A stretch of 64,000 nt of DNA, taken from NCBI GenBank assembly GCA_948890655.1, contig CAQTYU010000001.1:1-64000 (forward strand), written 5' to 3'. The position numbers were made by a program, and so were the translations under genes. The stretch is from Christensenellaceae bacterium. Lineage in GTDB: Bacteria; Bacillota; Clostridia; Christensenellales; Borkfalkiaceae. Below the pieces are notes generated by a model. The model did not search any database and was not told the origin of the DNA. It worked only from the letters and a program-made list of their open reading frames with translations. Numbering within the stretch: the stretch's first letter is position 1; the number at the start of each line of letters is the position of its first letter. Below, one piece after another: positions 8,158 through 15,385 of the stretch.

Positions 8158-8370
8158 CTATGCTACGATAATTTTGGAGGCAAGAGTTCTGTCAAGACAC
8201 AACCGTCCCTCTTTGACGATAACTATTACGTTGCCGCCCGAGGCAGATAACAGCCTAATCGGGCTCCCCTCCGTTATACCGAGTTCACGAAGGCGATGCT
8301 TAGTTATTTCTTCCGCGCTTATTTTCCTTACTGTGAACTCCTTGTTGGAGGGCGCTATTGCTATTGGCAT
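8158..8370 (-). CDS. feoA: FeoA domain protein (stand-alone copy)
   Basis: A second FeoA-type protein, 70 residues, with the family pattern KHRLRELGITEGSPIRLLSASGGN and a C-terminal strand. It is transcribed toward feoAB but separated from it by 134 nt that contain the other operator, so it may be expressed alone or read through. The promoter (8404-8432) has TTGACA-17-TATAAT, and the dyad at 8388-8403 lies just downstream of the -10. Two FeoA genes with one FeoB is common in Clostridia; their division of labour is not known. Confidence 0.88.
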   Translation of the reverse strand: MPIAIAPSNKEFTVRKISAEEITKHRLRELGITEGSPIRLLSASGGNVIVIVKEGRLCLDRTLASKIIVA

Positions 8371-8387
8371 AAAGTTTACCCCTATAA

Positions 8388-8403
8388 ATTAACTTCGGTT
8401 AAT
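8388..8403 (-). promoter_or_regulatory. Operator-like dyad ATTAAC-N4-GTTAAT
   Basis: Perfect half-sites flank TTCG directly after the -10 box, where a bound repressor would block the start of transcription. A second, shorter dyad TAAC-N4-GTTA occurs upstream of the -35 at 8441-8452. Confidence 0.6.
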
Positions 8404-8432
8404 ATTATATGCGCCCAAAATCCGTTTGTCAA
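8404..8432 (-). promoter_or_regulatory. Promoter of stand-alone feoA
   Basis: TTGACA (8427-8432), a 17-bp spacer and TATAAT (8404-8409) on the minus strand. Confidence 0.8.
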
Positions 8433-8440
8433 CAAAAAAA

Positions 8441-8452
8441 TAACCAAAGTTA
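8441..8452 (-). promoter_or_regulatory. Second TAAC-N4-GTTA dyad
   Basis: TAACCAAAGTTA, upstream of the -35 of the stand-alone feoA, repeats the half-sites of the dyad at 8388-8403. Confidence 0.45.
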
Positions 8453-8463
8453 AGATTTTTGTA

Positions 8464-8504
8464 AAAATTATTCCCGACGGTACGAAACCGTCGGGAATAA
8501 TTTT
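8464..8504 (-). terminator. Terminator of the two-component operon
   Basis: An 18-bp stem (8464-8481 with 8487-8504) whose outer pairs are A-T. On the minus strand it ends in AATAATTTTTAC directly after the histidine kinase gene. Confidence 0.85.
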
Positions 8505-8506
8505 AT

Positions 8507-9940
8507 TTACCTGTCTTTTATATCTATTTCTGCGGGAACGCACGGGAAGTCAACCCAAAAAAGCGAACCTTCACCCAACTCGCTTTCAACGCCGAAATCA
8601 AACGAATGCCCCTCTAAAATTGCTTTGACAATGCTGAGCCCCAAGCCTGTTCCCTTTACGGGGCGGTTATGGTTTTCTTTTACTCGGTAGAACCTGTCCC
8701 AAATTTCGGGAATATCCTGCTTAGCAATGCCCTTGCCCGTATCTCTCACAGAAAACCGTACGCGTTTGCCGTCCAAGCTCGATTTTAAGCTTATATAGAC
8801 GGTTTTATCCTCGCCCGTGTAGTTTGCGGCGTTGCCCAAAAGGTTGTAAACAACCTGATTAATTTTCTCCGCGTCCGCGCGGGTATAAAGGTTCTGCTCT
8901 ATATCGAGCATAAAGCTGTAGCCCTGCGCTTCCTGCAAGTAACCGAATTTGTTTATGATTCCGTAAACAAGCTCTGTAAGGTTAAAAACCTTTAATTTAA
9001 GCTCCGCCATGTTCGCCTGCAGCTTTGAAACGCTTAAAACGTCGTTAACGAGTCCCGTCAGTCTGTCCGCTTCGTCGATTATTACCTGCAAATGCTTTTC
9101 ACGCTTTTGGGGGTTATCGCCAGAAATTTCCTTAATCATGGACGCGTACGCCTTAATCATAGTGAGCGGCGTCTTTAAATCGTGCGTGACGTTTGCAAGA
9201 ATTTCGCGTTGGAAGTCCTCGCTCTTCTTCACCTCGTCCCGTACGTAATTCAGGGTATCCGAAAGCTGTGCAAGCTCCTTATATTCTGCGTTATTGAACT
9301 GAATTTCATAGTTGCCTTTTGCAAGCAGAACCGCAGTATCCGACATGGTTTTTACGTCGGATGTAAGCTTTTTTGAAAAGCCGAACGATATTAAAACGGC
9401 AACGACGAACACCCCTGCCGCAATGATTGAAACATAAAGCTGAAGGCTTAAGACCGTATCCCGCACGATAGTAACCGAATAAGTTACCAAAAGCAAGTGC
9501 GGCTTGCCTGTATATTCAGTTTTCGAGGCGTATACGACGGAATCGCCCGAACGGTAAGTTACGCTGTAACCCACCTTTTCCTGACCGACGCGCGCCGTTA
9601 CTTCGTTTAAAACCGAACCGTAATCTTCATAATCTTGGGGAGCAACCATTTCCCCCTCTTCCGTAAACAGAAAGATGTTAATTCCCTCTATGCGGTTACG
9701 GTTAATTCCGCTTTCAAGTACCTTTTTATCTGCGCCTGCCTGAAGGTCGGCTTCAAACTCCGAGCCGATAAGCGAAATTTTGTCGCGCGCCTGATTTTCA
9801 AGAGTTTCGGAAACGAGGATTACGAAACCGAGCTCCACAAAAAAAATCATAAGAAAAGCCAACGCGCAAAAATAGAAGATCATCGAACGGTTGATGCTTT
9901 TCAGTTTTTTGAGTTTTTTAGGCTTTAGTTCAGACTTCAA
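8507..9940 (-). CDS. Two-component sensor histidine kinase
   Basis: A 477-residue membrane kinase. The basic N-terminus is followed by one helix at about 21-43, an extracytoplasmic sensor of about 120 residues, a second helix at about 166-190, a HAMP region, and the HisKA domain with phospho-acceptor His253 in VTHDLKTPLT. The ATPase domain shows the N box (NLLGNAANYT), the G1 box DTGKGI and the G2 box GTGLGLS. It overlaps the response regulator gene by 11 nt and ends at a strong terminator, so the pair is one operon. The signal cannot be read from the sensor region. A link to iron is not supported by more than proximity. Confidence 0.92.
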   Translation of the reverse strand: MKSELKPKKLKKLKSINRSMIFYFCALAFLMIFFVELGFVILVSETLENQARDKISLIGSEFEADLQAGADKKVLESGINRNRIEGINIFLFTEEGEMVAPQDYEDYGSVLNEVTARVGQEKVGYSVTYRSGDSVVYASKTEYTGKPHLLLVTYSVTIVRDTVLSLQLYVSIIAAGVFVVAVLISFGFSKKLTSDVKTMSDTAVLLAKGNYEIQFNNAEYKELAQLSDTLNYVRDEVKKSEDFQREILANVTHDLKTPLTMIKAYASMIKEISGDNPQKREKHLQVIIDEADRLTGLVNDVLSVSKLQANMAELKLKVFNLTELVYGIINKFGYLQEAQGYSFMLDIEQNLYTRADAEKINQVVYNLLGNAANYTGEDKTVYISLKSSLDGKRVRFSVRDTGKGIAKQDIPEIWDRFYRVKENHNRPVKGTGLGLSIVKAILEGHSFDFGVESELGEGSLFWVDFPCVPAEIDIKDR

Positions 9941-10589
9941 ATTTGTACCCTAAGCCCCTGAGCGTTACGATAAATTTTCTGTACTGTTTAAGGTTTGAAC
10001 GAAGCATTTTTATGTGCGTGTCAACCGTTCTGTCGTCGCCGTAGAAATCAAAGCCCCAAACATCCATTAAAAGCTTTTCACGCGTTAAGGCTATGCCCTT
10101 GTTTTTTACGAAGTAAAAAAGTATTTCGTATTCCTTGGGGGTAAGCTCCGCCTTTTCTCCGTCGACGATTACGTTGCGCCCCACCATATCCACGGTAAGC
10201 CCTTCAAAGGTAACTACGCCATTAGACGGCTCCGCACCGCGTTTCAACACGGCGTGTACGCGCGCCATAACCTCTTTGGGGGAGAACGGCTTCGTCACGT
10301 AATCGTCAACGCCTATTTCGAAGCCGAATAGCTTATCGTATTCTTCGCCCCTTGCGGAAAGCATTATGACGGGAATATTTTTAATTTTTTTAATCTCCTT
10401 AACGGCTGAAAAACCGTCAAGGCGGGGCATCATAACGTCCATTAAAATTATATCGAAGTCGTTTTCCTTGCAAAGCTTAACCGCCTGCATGCCGTCCGCC
10501 GCTTCGTAAGCGACGCCGCCCTCGAACTCGACGTACTCTTTTAATACGCCCCTTATCATTTCTTCGTCGTCGACTATCAGTACTTTCAT
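9930..10589 (-). CDS. OmpR-family response regulator
   Basis: A 219-residue regulator: receiver domain (acid pocket DDEE near residue 8, phospho-acceptor Asp in ILMDVMMPRLDG near residue 51, Lys in TKPFSP near 101) and a C-terminal winged helix ending in RGLGYKFEV, the OmpR/PhoB signature. I choose ATG 10589 because AGGAG lies six nt before it; the GTG 12 nt upstream overlaps that site. It is the first gene of the operon with the histidine kinase. Targets are unknown. Confidence 0.92.
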   Translation of the reverse strand: MKVLIVDDEEMIRGVLKEYVEFEGGVAYEAADGMQAVKLCKENDFDIILMDVMMPRLDGFSAVKEIKKIKNIPVIMLSARGEEYDKLFGFEIGVDDYVTKPFSPKEVMARVHAVLKRGAEPSNGVVTFEGLTVDMVGRNVIVDGEKAELTPKEYEILFYFVKNKGIALTREKLLMDVWGFDFYGDDRTVDTHIKMLRSNLKQYRKFIVTLRGLGYKFEV

Positions 10590-10692
10590 AAAACTCCTCA
10601 CAAATCTTATCTACCGTATAATTCGTTTATATTTTAATAATAAACCGCGGGAATATAAGTTAATTAATATAATAATGAAATATGCGTGAAAT

Positions 10693-11034
10693 TTACAGCG
10701 TTTTTATAAAAAACATCTCCATAGGCTGTGACAACGGAGTGTCTTCAAGGATAAGACTGCCGCATTCCCTATAACCGATTTTGCGGTAAAAGAACTGCGC
10801 TTCTTCATCAACCCGCGTCGATAAAAGAATTGCTTTATTGCCCGCCCTTTTCATCTCCGATTCAAAGAGTCGCATAGCTTCTTTACCTATCCCCTTGCGC
10901 CTGAATCCGGGCAGAAGCTTTATAAGGCTTAAATAGGGCATACTCTTCCAAAAATCCTTGTATTCTATAAGCCCTGCCTCTATTCCGTCAAAAAATATTT
11001 TATAGCCGTTTTGCATTTTTATTAGCTCAACCAT
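10693..11034 (-). CDS. GNAT family N-acetyltransferase (short)
   Basis: A 113-residue acetyltransferase. The acetyl-CoA loop is FRRKGIGKEA (about 44-53) and the late motif is QFFYRKIGYRECG. It is at the short end for GNAT proteins but both core motifs are there. The ATG lies six nt after a -10 box with a 17-bp spaced -35 (11041-11069), so the mRNA should start at or next to the ATG and lack a leader. The substrate is not predictable. Confidence 0.8.
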   Translation of the reverse strand: MVELIKMQNGYKIFFDGIEAGLIEYKDFWKSMPYLSLIKLLPGFRRKGIGKEAMRLFESEMKRAGNKAILLSTRVDEEAQFFYRKIGYRECGSLILEDTPLSQPMEMFFIKTL

Positions 11035-11040
11035 AAATTC

Positions 11041-11069
11041 AGTTTAACATAAAAAAATTTTTTCGTCAA
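11041..11069 (-). promoter_or_regulatory. Leaderless promoter of short GNAT gene
   Basis: On the minus strand TTGACG (11064-11069), 17-bp spacer, TAAACT (11041-11046), then six nt and the ATG at 11034. Confidence 0.7.
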
Positions 11070-11084
11070 TACAAGAAAAAAACG

Positions 11085-11113
11085 TTGACAACAGCACGGA
11101 CAGGTGGTAATAT
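11085..11113 (+). promoter_or_regulatory. Promoter of radical SAM/DUF4130 operon
   Basis: TTGACA (11085-11090), a 17-bp spacer and TAATAT (11108-11113), about 80 nt before the first start codon. Confidence 0.75.
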
Positions 11114-11192
11114 TAATACACAAACATTTGTTTGCTTTTTGTGAATTTGGGTAAATTATAGCAAAAAGCTGCTTGTTTTGAAGGAAAATCGT

Positions 11193-12452
11193 ATGATTGA
11201 CGCAGAAAGACTTGAAATTTTAACCGAAAGCGCTAAATATGACGTTTCCTGTTCGTCCTCCGGCTCTAAACGGGTAAATACAGCCGGCGGGCTCGGTAAC
11301 GCTTCCGTCGGCGGGATATGCCACTCCTTTACCCCCGACGGAAGATGTATATCGCTACTTAAAATTTTAATGAGTAACGACTGCATTTACGACTGCGAAT
11401 ATTGCCCGAACCGCCGTAGCGCAGACGTGCGACGGGCGACTATTACGCCAAGAGAAATTTGCGAACTTGTAATCGGCTTTTATAAAAGAAACTACATTGA
11501 AGGGCTTTTTCTCTCCTCCGCCGTTTTCGGAACGCCCGATAAGACGATGGAGCTGCTTATTAATACGGTGGAAATGCTTAGGCGCGAGTACCGTTTTAAC
11601 GGGTACATTCATTTAAAGGGCATACCCCACGCCGACGAATTGCTTATTATGAAAGCGGCTCGGCTTGCCGACAGAATGAGCTTTAACATAGAACTGCCGA
11701 GCGAAAACTCTTTAAAGCTGTTAGCTCCGCAAAAGACCAAACAAAGCCTTTTATTGCCGATGAAAAGCCTGCAAAACGCTATTACTTACGATAAGTTAAA
11801 CAAGGTCAGGCGGCGGGACGCCGCTATCCCCGCTGGGCAGACCACGCAGATGATTATAGGCGCGTCGCCAGAAACGGACGGGCAGATTCTGAAACTTACA
11901 GAGGCTTTATACCGCAATATGGGGCTCAGACGGGTGTACTATTCCTCATATATTCCCGTTGTGAGGAGCAATCTTCTGCCCGCCGTCGGCGCGGGTCTTT
12001 TGCGCGAGCACAGGCTTTATCAGGCGGATTGGCTTATCCGCTTCTACGGCTTTGACGTAAACGAAATAGTTGGCGAGGGCGAAAACCTTTCGCAGGAATA
12101 CGACCCGAAATGTGCGTGGGCGCTAAGGAATATGCATCTTTTCCCCGTTGAAATAAACACCGCCCCGCTTGCCACTCTTCTGCGCGTACCCGGCATCGGA
12201 GCAAAGAGCGCCTATAAAATTATCGAAGCGCGGAAATACGGCAAAATAGATTTTGAAAGCCTTGCAAAAATGCGCGTCGTGCTGAAAAGGGCAAAACATT
12301 TTATAACGTGCAAGGGCAAATTTTACGGTTGCGATAGGCTGAGCCAAGTGAAAAATTGTCTGCTTTTAGAGGGTAAAAGCGAATTGACGGAACAGCTCTC
12401 GATGTTTTCGGAAAAGTCGGTTGCAATTTCCGCGCTTACGGGTGAAGTATGA
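11193..12452 (+). CDS. Putative DNA modification/repair radical SAM protein
   Basis: A radical S-adenosylmethionine enzyme of the spore-photoproduct-lyase-like group found next to a DUF4130 or uracil-DNA glycosylase-linked partner. The [4Fe-4S] motif is CIYDCEYC (Cys-x3-Cys-x2-Cys, about residues 66-73). A C-terminal helix-hairpin-helix is visible around LLRVPGIGAKSAYKI (about 325-340), which suggests DNA contact. ATG 11193 has AAGGA at a good distance; the TTG 15 nt upstream is less likely. Its stop overlaps the next ATG (ATGA), so the pair is coupled. The DNA lesion treated by this family is not established. Confidence 0.85.
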   Translation: MIDAERLEILTESAKYDVSCSSSGSKRVNTAGGLGNASVGGICHSFTPDGRCISLLKILMSNDCIYDCEYCPNRRSADVRRATITPREICELVIGFYKRNYIEGLFLSSAVFGTPDKTMELLINTVEMLRREYRFNGYIHLKGIPHADELLIMKAARLADRMSFNIELPSENSLKLLAPQKTKQSLLLPMKSLQNAITYDKLNKVRRRDAAIPAGQTTQMIIGASPETDGQILKLTEALYRNMGLRRVYYSSYIPVVRSNLLPAVGAGLLREHRLYQADWLIRFYGFDVNEIVGEGENLSQEYDPKCAWALRNMHLFPVEINTAPLATLLRVPGIGAKSAYKIIEARKYGKIDFESLAKMRVVLKRAKHFITCKGKFYGCDRLSQVKNCLLLEGKSELTEQLSMFSEKSVAISALTGEV

Positions 12453-13171
12453 TTTATTATTTTTGCGACGGTACGCCCGAAAGCTTTTTTACCGCGGTCT
12501 TCGACGCATATAATAAAGAGTGTTTTATTACTTCCGACAGTGAAATTCAGCTTTCTTTGGGCTGTGAAACCGTGCGGGTGCTTGCCGACGCCGAAAAGTG
12601 CCGACGGGTTCTGCAAGGGCTTAAACAGTACGACCGCAACGCCGAGGAAGATATTTTAACGGCTTTAAGAAATTGCAGTGCGCAAAAAGAACAGGTCTGT
12701 TTTTTATATATCAAATGCATTTTTGAACGCAAAACGTCGATAAAAAACGCGTACTCGTTACCCGCAGTCGTTGACTTCAACGATTTATTATATAAAATTA
12801 CGGGCGAAACGCACCGCTTAAAAGGGCTTTTGCGGTTTAAAGAGACGGCAAACGGGACGTTTTACGCACCCTACTCCCCCGACAACAACATAACGGATTT
12901 GCTTATGCCGCACTTTGCGGCAAGATTTAAGGCTGAAAAGTTCGTTATACACGATATAGAGCGCGGGATTGCAGGGCTTTATAACGGTGAATATTGGATA
13001 ACGGCGCACATAAGTAAAGCTGAAATTTGCCTTTCCGAAAACGAAAGCGCGTTTGAAAGCCTTTGGAAAGAGTATTATAAGTCCGTCAACGTAAAAGAAC
13101 GCCCGCACGAAAAGCAGATGAAGCGTTCAATGCCCGTTCGGTATTGGAAGTTTTTGCCCGAAAAAATATGA
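12449..13171 (+). CDS. DUF4130 / TIGR03915-type putative DNA repair protein
   Basis: A 240-residue protein starting MIYYFCDGTPESFFTAVFDAY, the recognisable opening of the family always found beside the radical SAM protein above. In this family a C-terminal uracil-DNA-glycosylase-like domain is sometimes fused; here the protein ends after the DUF4130 part, with the phrase MPVRYWKFLPE near the end. Coupled translation by ATGA with the radical SAM gene argues that the two work together. It is cytosolic and has no membrane segments. The biochemical role is not known. Confidence 0.82.
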   Translation: MIYYFCDGTPESFFTAVFDAYNKECFITSDSEIQLSLGCETVRVLADAEKCRRVLQGLKQYDRNAEEDILTALRNCSAQKEQVCFLYIKCIFERKTSIKNAYSLPAVVDFNDLLYKITGETHRLKGLLRFKETANGTFYAPYSPDNNITDLLMPHFAARFKAEKFVIHDIERGIAGLYNGEYWITAHISKAEICLSENESAFESLWKEYYKSVNVKERPHEKQMKRSMPVRYWKFLPEKI

Positions 13172-13177
13172 ATTAAT

Positions 13178-13407
13178 TTATAAAAGCATTGCGTTCGCAA
13201 GGCTTTTTCCCCATTCGAAGAGTTCGTTCAAAGTTATATCGAATAAATACGCAAGGCGGCAAAGCGTGTAAATATCCGGCGTACTGTAACCCTTTTCATA
13301 GTTACATATAAGGCTTTTTTGCCGTATAGCATTTCGGCAATCACGGCTTGGGTTAAATGCATCTGTTTACGATAAAATTTGATATTTACCGCAATTTTAG
13401 TCTTCAT
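13178..13407 (-). pseudogene. XRE-type repressor with frameshift in an A6 run
   Basis: Reading from ATG 13407 gives MKTKIAVNIKFYRKQMHLTQ, then AVIAEMLYGKK, a helix-turn-helix start. After a run of six A the frame is lost, and the -1 frame continues as SLICNYEKGYSTPDIYTLCR and on to NELFEWGKSLANAML-L-stop at 13178. The two parts together are a normal 75-residue XRE protein. It is either decayed, a sequencing error in the homopolymer, or read by slippage on the A run. It converges on the DUF4130 gene with six nt between the stops. Confidence 0.7.
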
Positions 13408-13563
13408 TTACTTTACAAATATACAAGTAACTTTTTTTGTTAAAAGTACAAGCTATTTGTATTTTTAGTATGTGCAATGAGAGAAAAATACGGCAAAAAA
13501 TTATAGTTATCAATATAAAAAAGTACACGGGATATTGTTTGACAAGCGGTTGTTTAAGCTTGA

Positions 13564-14024
13564 AAAACGGCGTTCGGCTGGAGGTATTGTAGCACGACGA
13601 AAGATTACACGGGTACAGATCAAGTTGAAACGCATATCCATTTAAATAGCGGAACGGGCTACTCGACAAGAACCCTGATCACCGAAAAACTTAAATTTTG
13701 TGAGAGTGCGCCCGTATACCAATAATTTTCTATTTCAGCTAACAGAATTTTCAAGCAACGTTGTTTCGTGCATAAGACGTTTTGCAATGGCGATTTTAAT
13801 TCCCGTCGTTATAGCAATGTTCGTGTTTTTTATTTTAACGCTAACTGCTTGCAATGACCCGAGCGCCAAAGATTCTTTGGAGGAATCAGCAAAAATAACC
13901 GCAATAGTTTATTTAGGCGGACTTTTTGCTCCTTTGGGAATTCGGGTTTATATTCAGACTTGTTTTCGTGATTGACAAAAAATTGATGAACGACTTGGAA
14001 GCGAACGGCTATACCGACGATTAA
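13564..14024 (+). pseudogene. Remnant of a small membrane protein gene in three frames
   Basis: Three coding-like stretches follow each other in different frames: 13564-13725 (TKDYTGTDQVETHIHLNSG...), 13700-13975 (two hydrophobic segments around AILIPVVIAMFVFFILTL and ITAIVYLGGLFAPLG) and about 13930-14024 (RLVFVIDKKLMNDLEANGY, then TDD-stop). Together they read like one broken protein with a soluble N-terminus and two membrane helices. No start with a ribosome binding site is present. I do not recognise the family; the middle stretch alone could be a 91-residue protein from GTG 13700, which I find less likely. Confidence 0.35.
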
Positions 14025-14049
14025 CAAAATTTAATATTTGCTTTAAAGA

Positions 14050-14084
14050 AAACAGCGCCGCGGCGAATTGCCGCGGCGCTGTTT
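14050..14084 (-). terminator. Terminator after mrp
   Basis: A 15-bp GC-rich stem (14050-14064 with 14070-14084) followed on the minus strand by TTTTCTTT, three bases after the mrp stop codon. Confidence 0.9.
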
Positions 14085-14086
14085 AA

Positions 14087-14926
14087 TTATTTTAATTTTA
14101 CTTTTTTGAGAATTTTAGTCAAGAAGGCTGATAAAGGGTTATCCTCCACCTCTTCTATTTTACCGCTGTCGGCGGCAACCGTCAGGTCGCGGTCCACAGG
14201 CAGTTTTTCAACGTTGGGAATACCGAATTCCAAGGCGATTGCGTCGACCTTGCTTTCACCGAAAACGGAAATCTTTCTGCCGCAGTCGGGGCACTTTACA
14301 TAGCTCATATTCTCGACTATGCCGAGGATTGGAATATTCATCATCTGCGCCATATTGACGGCTTTCTGCACTATCATGCCCACCAAGTCCTGCGGGGTAG
14401 TTACGACCACTATGCCGTCGATAGGAATACTTTGGAAAACCGTTAAAGGCACGTCGCCCGTGCCGGGGGGCATATCGATAAACATTATATCTACGCCCGT
14501 CCAGATTACGTCCGTCCAAAACTGCAACACGGTGCCCGAAATGAGCGAACCGCGCCAAACGACGGGCTCAGCCTCGTTTTCAAGAAGGACGTTCATTGAC
14601 ATTATCTGAACGCCGCCGTCCGTTACGACGGGTAAAATTCCGTTATCCGAACCCATAGCGCGCTTGTCCGCGCCGAACATACGGGGAATGGACGGTCCCG
14701 TTATATCTGCGTCCATAACGGCGGTTACTTTGCCGCTTTTTTGAGCGGCTGCCGCAAGCAGGGCGCACGTCATAGACTTGCCTACCCCGCCCTTGCCCGA
14801 AACGACCGCGATTACCTTTTTAATATCGCTCATTTCGTGGGGCTTCTTTTTAAGACTTTCTTTTTTGCGGGAAGCGCAACCGCTGTCACCGCAGGAAGAG
14901 CAGTCGTGAGTGCAATTTTCCGACAT
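14087..14926 (-). CDS. Mrp/NBP35 family Fe-S carrier ATPase
   Basis: A cytosolic P-loop ATPase that carries [4Fe-4S] clusters to target enzymes. The 279-residue protein has an N-terminal Cys tail (CTHDCSSCGDSGC, about 5-17), a deviant Walker A GKGGVGKS (about 44-51), the switch region MDADITGPSIP, and the bridging CxxC pair (VKCPDCG, about 211-217) shared by two subunits. The N-terminal cysteines are of the Nbp35-like kind common in anaerobes. It has its own promoter (14954-14982), AGGTGG before the ATG, and its own terminator. It fits an organism rich in Fe-S enzymes such as the fumarase here. Confidence 0.93.
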   Translation of the reverse strand: MSENCTHDCSSCGDSGCASRKKESLKKKPHEMSDIKKVIAVVSGKGGVGKSMTCALLAAAAQKSGKVTAVMDADITGPSIPRMFGADKRAMGSDNGILPVVTDGGVQIMSMNVLLENEAEPVVWRGSLISGTVLQFWTDVIWTGVDIMFIDMPPGTGDVPLTVFQSIPIDGIVVVTTPQDLVGMIVQKAVNMAQMMNIPILGIVENMSYVKCPDCGRKISVFGESKVDAIALEFGIPNVEKLPVDRDLTVAADSGKIEEVEDNPLSAFLTKILKKVKLK

Positions 14927-14953
14927 AATTTTCCACCTGAAAACTTTTTTTCT

Positions 14954-14982
14954 ATTTTAAATTATTGGCAAAAATTTGTCAA
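14954..14982 (-). promoter_or_regulatory. Promoter of mrp
   Basis: Minus-strand TTGACA (14977-14982), 17-bp spacer, TAAAAT (14954-14959). Confidence 0.75.
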
Positions 14983-15023
14983 GCCAATACCCGTTAAAGA
15001 AAATAAAACGGCGTTGAATTTAG

Positions 15024-15052
15024 TTGCAAAAAAATTAATTATCTGTTAAAAT
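15024..15052 (+). promoter_or_regulatory. Promoter of SRP RNA
   Basis: TTGCAA (15024-15029), a 17-bp spacer and TAAAAT (15047-15052). It predicts an RNA start near 15058. Confidence 0.8.
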
Positions 15053-15057
15053 GTTTG

Positions 15058-15328
15058 CACTGTGCTAAGTGGGGAGTTTGCGGTGCCCTGTACCTGCAAT
15101 CCGCAATAGCAGGACCGAACGTCTTTCTCGACGCAATAAGTGGAAAGCTGCGCTTTGTAAGGGGTGTTGATACCAAGGTCTTATGCAACCGACAACTGCG
15201 AACCGTGTCAGGATAGGGATATAGCAGCACTAAACAGTCCCGTCGGTGTGCCATAAGGTAGCTTTGGAGGAGCTACCTGCAAAGTTTACGTTTCGGCTTA
15301 TTACGGCAAAAAAGACTGCACAGCTTAT
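15058..15328 (+). ncRNA. ffs: Signal recognition particle RNA, large Firmicutes type
   Basis: The 5' Alu-type domain matches the Bacillus scRNA pattern (GTGCTAAG, then GGTGCCCTGTACCTGCAATC). Domain IV is at 15205-15230: stem GTG/CAC, the asymmetric loop TCAGG/AGCAG that binds Ffh, a three-pair stem and a GGGA tetraloop. The ends pair through CTGTGC (15060-15065) and GCACAG (15318-15323), giving about 270 nt, close to the 271 nt of the Bacillus RNA. It binds Ffh and targets nascent membrane and secreted proteins. The promoter lies just upstream and a terminator follows at 15341. Confidence 0.93.
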
Positions 15329-15340
15329 TTTAAAATCGGA

Positions 15341-15377
15341 AACCGCCGCGGCTTAATGCCGCGGCGGTTATCTTTTT
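15341..15377 (+). terminator. Bidirectional terminator, SRP RNA and natAB
   Basis: A 12-bp GC-rich stem (15341-15352 with 15358-15369) with ATCTTTTT on the plus side. On the minus side it closes the convergent ABC transporter operon. Confidence 0.85.
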
Positions 15378-15385
15378 GCCGTTTA

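Noticed and set aside
13397..13669. 90-residue minus-strand ORF upstream of the broken XRE gene
   Set aside because: Low-complexity, runs into the XRE start in another frame, and overlaps the coding-like remnant on the plus strand.
15039..15254. 71-residue minus-strand ORF over the SRP RNA
   Set aside because: The plus strand holds the SRP RNA with promoter, conserved domain IV and terminator; the ORF is chance.
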